In this document: positions 8,322 to 12,384 of the stretch, piece after piece
How positions within the stretch are numbered: position 1 is the stretch's first letter
How the letters are laid out: each line of letters starts with the position of its first letter
Assembly (NCBI GenBank): GCA_910586605.1
Contig: CAJUJR010000084.1
Coordinates: forward strand, 1 to 12,384
Source of the DNA: an uncultured Lachnospiraceae bacterium
Lineage (GTDB): Bacteria > Bacillota > Clostridia > Lachnospirales > Lachnospiraceae
Direction: 5' to 3'
DNA length: 12,384 bases
Program-made: the position numbers and the translations under genes
Notes under the pieces: model-generated
Database searches by the model: none
Seen by the model: only the letters and a program-made list of their open reading frames with translations
What the model was told of the DNA's origin: nothing

Positions 8322-8348
8322 AAACCCAAATCCCTGCCGCATAAAAGA

Positions 8349-8354
8349 ATTATA
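8349..8354 (-). promoter_or_regulatory. Extended -10 promoter of the two-component operon
   Basis: The minus strand reads TGTTATAAT with TATAAT at 8349-8354, identical to the extended -10 of the transporter promoter. No good -35 is found 16-18 bp upstream, which extended -10 promoters tolerate. It lies downstream of the rplQ terminator and about 125 bp before the response-regulator start, giving a leader of roughly 118 nt. Confidence 0.6.
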
Positions 8355-8421
8355 ACATACTTCCGATGCCAATGTTTCATTTATCATGGTGTTGGCAAGA
8401 CATGGAAGCCAATAGCATTAA

Positions 8422-8448
8422 AAAGCCGGAGTTTTCCACTCCGGCTTT
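8422..8448 (-). terminator. Intrinsic terminator of the ribosomal operon
   Basis: A perfect 11-bp stem AAAGCCGGAGT/ACTCCGGCTTT encloses a 5-nt loop. On the minus strand it is followed by TTTTT, 18 nt after the rplQ stop. It separates the ribosomal operon from the two-component operon. The plus strand has a shorter T-run. Confidence 0.93.
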
Positions 8449-8466
8449 CCTCTATTCCTGCTATTT

Positions 8467-9009
8467 TTAAACTAACTCAATTAATACCTGCATTGCAGCA
8501 TCGCCTTTACGCTGACCAATCTTAACAATACGGGTATAGCCGCCGTTTCCATTGCGCTCAGCATATTTTGGCCCAAGTTCATCCAAAACCTTAGAAGCAA
8601 CATCTACAGTCTTTGTACCTTTTTTCCGTCCCTTTATCTCTGTTGGGACTTCTGTTACCCTGTAAAGGGTTTTCTGCATCTGTCTTCTTGCATGAAGCCT
8701 TGAAGGCTGGTCTTTCTTAATCTCCTTCTCAACCTCATCATATACTGTCTGCTTCTTGCCATCTATTACTTCTTTTACCCTTCTGCCATCCTTGTCCTTA
8801 CGGGCAACCTTGGCAGTAACTTTTACCATATCGTAATTATTGCATTCCTTAATGCCTAAAGCAATGATTTTTTCCGCAATTTTACGGATTTCCTTTGCTT
8901 TTGCTTCCGTAGTAACAATCTTGCCATGGTACAGCAAATTTGTCACCTGATTGCGGAGCAATGCTTTTCTCTGGCTGGAAGTCCTTCCAAGCTTTCTATA
9001 ACCTGCCAT
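8467..9009 (-). CDS. rplQ: 50S ribosomal protein L17
   Basis: L17 is a large-subunit protein near the exit region of the ribosome. The protein begins MAGYRKLGRTSSQRKALLRN, the family N-terminus, and ends GGYTRIVKIGQRKGDAAMQVLIELV-like (GGYTRI at 156-161, IELV at the end). It has 180 residues, whereas Bacillus L17 has about 120. The extra sequence lies mainly at about 55-103, a charged block before LHARRQ (105-110), with a smaller one at about 118-135. I recall enlarged L17 proteins as common in Lachnospiraceae, so this is a lineage marker and not damage. AGGAGG lies 9 nt before the ATG. The gene begins 17 nt after rpoA and is the last gene of the operon. Confidence 0.97.
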   Translation of the reverse strand: MAGYRKLGRTSSQRKALLRNQVTNLLYHGKIVTTEAKAKEIRKIAEKIIALGIKECNNYDMVKVTAKVARKDKDGRRVKEVIDGKKQTVYDEVEKEIKKDQPSRLHARRQMQKTLYRVTEVPTEIKGRKKGTKTVDVASKVLDELGPKYAERNGNGGYTRIVKIGQRKGDAAMQVLIELV

Positions 9010-9026
9010 TTATGCTTACCTCCTAA

Positions 9027-9986
9027 TTATTCATCCCCCAAGTTTAGGGAAAGACCTAATTCCTTCAACTTAGATAATACTTCTTCTAAAGATTTACGAC
9101 CAAGATTCCTTACCTTCATCATATCTTCAGATGTACGGTTACACAGCTCTTCCACTGTGTCTATTCCTGCACGTTTTAAACAATTATAAGAACGTACAGA
9201 AAGCTCAAGTTCATCAATGTTCATTTCAAGCACTTTATCCTTGCTGTCATCAATACTCTCAGCTATAACCTGGATTCCTGCTGTTTTGTCAGATAGATTG
9301 ATAAAGGATTTCAAATGATCGCTTAATACCTTCGCTGCAAGACTAACTGCATCGCTAGGCTCAATCGTGCCATCCGTATATACCTCAACTGTCAACTTGT
9401 CATAGTCCGTAATCTGCCCTACACGAGTATTTTCAATTGCGATATTTACCCTTTCAACGGGAGTAAAAATGGAGTCAATTGCGATAACATTAATTGGCAA
9501 ATCCTCTCTCTTATTCTTTTCAGAACTTACATATCCACGGCCATTTACAATTGTCATCTCAATGTAAAGCCTGCAGTCTGAACCACCGCTCAAAGTTGCG
9601 ATAACTTGGTCAGGATTCATGATTTCAATATCAGAATCAACCTGGATGTCTGCTGCTGTAACAACACATTCCCCTGATGCTTCAATATACGCTGTCTTAA
9701 TTTCATCTGACTCACTGTTATTCTTAATCGCCAGACTTTTAATGTTCATAATAATTTCTGTAACATCTTCCTTTACACCAGGAATCGATGAAAACTCATG
9801 AACAACACCGTCAATTTTAATATGGCTTACAGCCGTACCTGGCAATGAGGAGAGCATAATTCTTCTGAGAGAATTACCTAATGTCGTCCCATATCCTCTT
9901 TCCAGAGGTTCCACAACAAAACGTCCATATCTCTTATCTTCTGAAATCTCTGCTATCTCAATGTTTGGTTCTTTAAAATCAAGCAC
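9027..9986 (-). CDS. rpoA: DNA-directed RNA polymerase alpha subunit
   Basis: The alpha subunit dimerises to start RNA polymerase assembly and binds UP elements and activators. The N-terminal domain (about 1-230) contains ERGYGTTLGNSLRRIMLSSLPG-type sequence (GYGTTLGNSLRR at 31-42), which contacts beta and beta'. The C-terminal domain (about 250-319) has ELSVRSYNCLKRAGI and NLGRKSLEE, the DNA-binding helix-hairpin-helix region. The frame extends to an ATG at 10040, but I place the start at GTG 9986: AAAAGGAGG lies 8 nt before it and the resulting MLDFKEPNIEIAEI is the family N-terminus. This gives 319 residues. The extra 18 codons have no family counterpart. It lies between rpsD (70 nt) and rplQ (17 nt). 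Confidence 0.97.
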   Translation of the reverse strand: MLDFKEPNIEIAEISEDKRYGRFVVEPLERGYGTTLGNSLRRIMLSSLPGTAVSHIKIDGVVHEFSSIPGVKEDVTEIIMNIKSLAIKNNSESDEIKTAYIEASGECVVTAADIQVDSDIEIMNPDQVIATLSGGSDCRLYIEMTIVNGRGYVSSEKNKREDLPINVIAIDSIFTPVERVNIAIENTRVGQITDYDKLTVEVYTDGTIEPSDAVSLAAKVLSDHLKSFINLSDKTAGIQVIAESIDDSKDKVLEMNIDELELSVRSYNCLKRAGIDTVEELCNRTSEDMMKVRNLGRKSLEEVLSKLKELGLSLNLGDE

Positions 9987-10056
9987 TCCCCGAACCTCCT
10001 TTTGGGTGTTAATGCTTACCGGCCTTTCATGTAGCATCATATGCTACACTACACTA

Positions 10057-10650
10057 TTATTTAGAATATAACTCGACAATAAGCACTTCATTTACAGGAA
10101 CATCAATCTGCTCTCTTGTAGGGACTTCCTTAACCGTACCGGAAAGATTCTCGTGATCTGCTTCAAGCCAGTCAGGCACAATCCTTCCTTCTGTTACCTC
10201 CAGGATATCCTTATATCTCTGAGCACTTTTGTGCTTTTCTTTAATTTCAATCACATCACCAGGCTTTACTTCATAAGATGGGATATTTACACACTTGCCA
10301 TTTACAAGTACATGCTTATGCCCAACAATCTGCCTTGCCTCTTTCCTTGTACGCCCATACCCCATACGGAATATAACGTTATCAAGCCTAAGCTCAAGCA
10401 GGATCATAAGATTCTCACCTGTTGTACCATATTTTAACTTCTGTGCTTTTGCAAAATTATTTCTAAATGGTTTTTCTAATACGCCATAGATAAATTTAGC
10501 TTTCTGCTTTTCTTTTAACTGAAGGCCATACTCACTTGGTTTCCTTCCGGCTCTGACATTTCTGTTAGACTTCTTATCCAGCCCCATAAATGCCGGCTCA
10601 ATTCCAAGAGTCCTGCATCTCTTGAGTACCGGTGTCATATCTCTTGCCAT
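10057..10650 (-). CDS. rpsD: 30S ribosomal protein S4
   Basis: S4 is a primary 16S rRNA-binding protein that nucleates 30S assembly and helps decoding accuracy; 197 residues. The N-terminal domain starts MARDMTPVLKRCRTLG and has only one cysteine, so it is the zinc-free form. The S4 RNA-binding domain lies at about 87-150 (LRLDNVIFRMGYGRTRKEARQ, bounded by LRLDNV and KEARQ). AGGAGG lies 7 nt before the ATG. In many bacteria S4 represses its own operon by binding mRNA near rpsM or rpsD. Whether that holds here cannot be seen, though a structured region lies upstream of rpsM. Confidence 0.97.
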   Translation of the reverse strand: MARDMTPVLKRCRTLGIEPAFMGLDKKSNRNVRAGRKPSEYGLQLKEKQKAKFIYGVLEKPFRNNFAKAQKLKYGTTGENLMILLELRLDNVIFRMGYGRTRKEARQIVGHKHVLVNGKCVNIPSYEVKPGDVIEIKEKHKSAQRYKDILEVTEGRIVPDWLEADHENLSGTVKEVPTREQIDVPVNEVLIVELYSK

Positions 10651-10720
10651 TTCTATTCCTCCTAAATATATAAATCAACTTTTTACACGCTTGCTTTTCT
10701 TGTTTTGCTTCTTTAGCGTC

Positions 10721-11116
10721 CTATACACGACGGCGTTTCGGAGGCCTGCACCCATTATGTGGTACCGGTGTTACGTCACGGATGCTTGTAACATCAATCC
10801 CACATGCCTGTAATGCACGGATTGCTGCTTCACGCCCGGAACCTGGCCCCTTAACCATAACATCTACAGAAGTCAGGCCATGTGGTACAGCGGCTTTTGC
10901 TGCTGTCTCTGCTGCCATCTGTGCTGCATATGGAGTTGATTTTTTGGAACCCCTGAACCCTAACCCGCCTGCACTTGCCCAGGAAACTGCATTTCCCTCA
11001 GCGTCTGTAAGCGTAACGATTGTATTATTGAAGGAAGACTGAATATGTGCCTGTCCATGCCCGACATTTTTCTTGACACGCTTCTTGCTTGCCTTTTTTG
11101 CTACTTGTTTAGCCAT
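10721..11116 (-). CDS. rpsK: 30S ribosomal protein S11
   Basis: S11 sits on the 30S platform and helps shape the mRNA exit channel; 131 residues. Characteristic segments are GQAHIQSSFNNTIVTLTD (21-38), SWASAGGLGFRGSKKSTPYAA (start 45) and the C-terminal RDVTPVPHNGCRPPKRRRV. A TTG two codons upstream (11122) keeps the frame open, but ATG 11116 has AGGAGG at 8-nt spacing and gives the usual MAK start. The gene lies 78 nt after rpsM and 70 nt before rpsD, as expected for the alpha operon. Confidence 0.97.
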   Translation of the reverse strand: MAKQVAKKASKKRVKKNVGHGQAHIQSSFNNTIVTLTDAEGNAVSWASAGGLGFRGSKKSTPYAAQMAAETAAKAAVPHGLTSVDVMVKGPGSGREAAIRALQACGIDVTSIRDVTPVPHNGCRPPKRRRV

Positions 11117-11194
11117 TGTCAAACCCTCCTGTAAGATTTGTAACTATTCCATATTATTCCGTTACCGTACGCAAATAACGTCTGGCAACCTACA

Positions 11195-11563
11195 TTATTT
11201 CTTCTTATTTGCGACAGTACGCTTAGGCCCTTTACGGGTTCTTGCGTTTGTCTTTGTCTTCTGCCCACGGACAGGAAGGCCTTTTCTATGACGGATGCCC
11301 CTGTAGCATCCAATCTCCTGAAGCCTCTTGATGTTCAAAGCAATTTCCCTGCGGAGATCACCTTCTACCGTCTGTGTTTCATCAATGACATCACGAATAC
11401 GCGCAACTTCTTCATCCGTAAGATCCTTTACACGTGTGTCCGGGTTGACTTTAGCTTCTGCTAAAATGCGGTTAGAGCTGACTCTTCCAATACCATAAAT
11501 ATAAGTAAGTCCAATCTCAACACGCTTCTCTCTTGGTAAATCTACACCACTAATACGTGCCAT
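11195..11563 (-). CDS. rpsM: 30S ribosomal protein S13
   Basis: S13 is in the 30S head and touches 5S/L5 bridges and the P-site tRNA; 122 residues. It starts MARISGVDLPREKRVEIGLTYIYGIG and carries the conserved RHRKGLPVRGQ motif (91-101) and a lysine/arginine-rich tail that reaches tRNA. The GGAGG lies about 12 nt before the ATG, slightly farther than in the other genes. It is preceded by an unusually long non-coding stretch that separates it from rpmJ. In most relatives rpmJ lies close by. Confidence 0.97.
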   Translation of the reverse strand: MARISGVDLPREKRVEIGLTYIYGIGRVSSNRILAEAKVNPDTRVKDLTDEEVARIRDVIDETQTVEGDLRREIALNIKRLQEIGCYRGIRHRKGLPVRGQKTKTNARTRKGPKRTVANKKK

Positions 11564-12117
11564 GTGTACTTTACACCTCCGTTATTTTTTGTTTAATAAT
11601 TGATTCTCGCGTACGCAACGAGCCAAACGCAAGCTTGCAAGGAACTGAAAGTTCCTTTGCACTTGGCGGCTGCGCGCGGGCCAACACCCCGCTGCTCTAC
11701 AGCACCGCAAGTTTGATACCCCGTTGCTTGCAGCGGGGTTGTTGATTGATTACAATGCATAATGCATTGCCAGCCGCTTTAAATTGTAATCTTATTGCGT
11801 AGACGCTTCTTTTTTGCCTGTCCTGATTATATAGGTTAGGATTGATTTCTGCTTGCCAGCTTTTATCTGGATAGCAGTAATTGGGCTGCCTGCGAAATGG
11901 CAACCGGTACTACGCCGCAGTTATGTTACGGTTCATTTTTCGTAACATAGTCATCAGCCTGCCGTTGATAAGACCGGTTTTGGGTGAAATGACGCACCCT
12001 TACGCCGAAGTGGGTAATCACTCCACTTACAATATCATAGTGCCTTTTGCACTATAACGAACAGAAAGCAAGTTTATCGAAACCGCGGCGCCTCAATCCG
12101 ATGCCGCTTACTATAAA
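11564..12117. other. 554-bp gene-free stretch dense in inverted repeats between rpmJ and rpsM
   Basis: No convincing gene is found here; the longest frame (11697-11903, minus) has no ribosome binding site or family features. The region instead holds many hairpins. They include GCCAA/TTGGC (11622-11626/11663-11667) enclosing GCAAGGAAC/GTTCCTTTGC (11637-11645/11651-11660), CCCCGCTGC/GCAGCGGGG (11687-11695/11730-11738) and GATTACAAT/ATTGTAATC (11748-11756/11783-11791). Further ones are CTGCT-CCAG/CTGG-AGCAG (11849-11877) and AACCGGT/ACCGGTT (11902-11908/11973-11979) enclosing TATGTTACG/CGTAACATA (11922-11930/11941-11949). The last group is GGGTG/CACCC (11982-11986/11995-11999), AAGTGG/CCACTT (12008-12013/12023-12028), ATAGTGC/GCACTAT (12037-12043/12049-12055) and GCGGC/GCCGC (12085-12089/12103-12107). 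This could be one or more inserted palindromic repeats or a structured leader of rpsM. None has a T-run after it on the minus strand, so operon read-through seems possible. Confidence 0.75.
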
Positions 12118-12231
12118 TTAACCCTGTCTCTGTTTGTGTCTTGGGTTTTCACAGATAACTCTGATACGACCCTTCCTTTTGATGATCTTACATTTTTCGC
12201 AAATCGGTTTTACTGAAGATCTAACTTTCAC
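12118..12231 (-). CDS. rpmJ: 50S ribosomal protein L36
   Basis: This is the smallest large-subunit protein, 37 residues starting KVRSSVKPICEKCK after the initiator and ending NPRHKQRQG. It binds zinc through Cys11, Cys14, Cys27 and His32, all present, so it is the zinc-containing form. The start is GTG at 12231, with AAAGGAGG at 12240-12247 about 8 nt upstream, which is why an ATG-only scan misses it. In related genomes infA usually lies just before it. Here a promoter and then a repeat are found instead, and after it comes the 554-bp hairpin-rich stretch before rpsM. Confidence 0.96.
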   Translation of the reverse strand: MKVRSSVKPICEKCKIIKRKGRIRVICENPRHKQRQG

Positions 12232-12264
12232 AGCAATAACCTCCTTTCAAAAAGTCCAAAGTCT

Positions 12265-12293
12265 ACTTTATCATAATTATACCGCTAATGCAA
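12265..12293 (-). promoter_or_regulatory. Probable promoter upstream of rpmJ
   Basis: On the minus strand TTGCAT (12288-12293) is followed after 17 bp by TAAAGT (12265-12270). A perfect TATAAT at 12276-12281 lies in between and could serve as an alternative -10, though no good -35 is found at the right distance. Either would start transcription 20-35 nt before the AAAGGAGG of rpmJ. Upstream lies an A/T-only inverted repeat (about 12299-12313) of unclear role. Confidence 0.5.
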
Positions 12294-12331
12294 GAAAAAT
12301 TTTTCCAAAAATTGAAATAAAGTTACTATCT

Positions 12332-12384
12332 GTTACTATTCACAGCCAATCGTAGAGAAATGTAAATAGATAAAAAATATCTTC
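12332..12384 (-). repeat. Right copy of 53-bp end repeat
   Basis: The reverse complement of 12332-12384 matches 3-55 at 51 of 53 bases, so the two copies are inverted relative to each other and reach the edges of the window. Just inside this copy the octamer GTTACTAT occurs twice (12322-12329 and 12332-12339), a short tandem duplication at the repeat border. It lies about 40 bp upstream of the rpmJ promoter, where the end of infA would usually be found in relatives. Confidence 0.85.

Noticed and set aside
11119..11313. 64-codon open frame on the minus strand overlapping the end of rpsM
   Set aside because: It lies mostly inside the well-supported rpsM gene in another frame and has no family features.
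11697..11903. 68-codon open frame on the minus strand between rpmJ and rpsM
   Set aside because: It has no ribosome binding site, runs across several strong inverted repeats, and its composition shows no protein-family features; it is better explained as non-coding repeat DNA.
11564..12117. CRISPR array
   Set aside because: The inverted repeats differ from one another and there are no regularly spaced direct repeats.
3..12384. The end repeats as terminal inverted repeats of a transposon carrying the whole window
   Set aside because: There is no transposase, integrase or target-site duplication, and the enclosed genes include an essential ribosomal operon; an interspersed repeat is simpler.

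Overview
This window looks like a piece of a Lachnospiraceae-type (Clostridia, Firmicutes) chromosome, or a contig from one. The evidence is the ribosomal order rpmJ-rpsM-rpsK-rpsD-rpoA-rplQ, an enlarged L17 protein, an S4 without the N-terminal zinc cysteines, strong AGGAGG ribosome binding sites and moderately AT-rich DNA. The genus cannot be fixed from the sequence alone. Every supported gene is on the minus strand, so transcription runs from high to low coordinates.

Right part (about 8420-12384). A promoter at about 12265-12293 precedes rpmJ (L36, GTG start). Then comes an unusual 554-bp stretch with no convincing gene but many short inverted repeats (11564-12117). After it come rpsM (S13), rpsK (S11), rpsD (S4), rpoA (RNA polymerase alpha) and rplQ (L17), with a strong intrinsic terminator at 8422-8448. 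This is the standard alpha-operon block for translation and transcription machinery. Two things are atypical: rpmJ and rpsM are pushed far apart, and infA is not seen just upstream of rpmJ.

Left part (about 81-8390). An OmpR-family response regulator and a short histidine kinase without membrane segments form a two-gene operon behind an extended -10 promoter. A hairpin terminator follows at 6577-6606. Overlapping it is the promoter of a second operon, which encodes two ABC transporters in tandem: ATPase, permease, ATPase, permease. Both ATPases are of the MacB/LolD/BceA kind, and both permeases are large 8-helix FtsX-like proteins with two extracytoplasmic domains. By analogy with Firmicute peptide-sensing modules, the kinase and regulator probably control the transporters, which may remove or sense antimicrobial peptides or act on envelope lipids or lipoproteins. 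The substrate is not visible in the sequence.

The two extreme ends of the window carry the same 53-bp repeat in opposite orientation (51 of 53 bases identical). This could be an interspersed repeat at which an assembly broke, or the flanks of a rearranged or invertible segment. It and the 554-bp hairpin-rich stretch are the least explained parts of the window.
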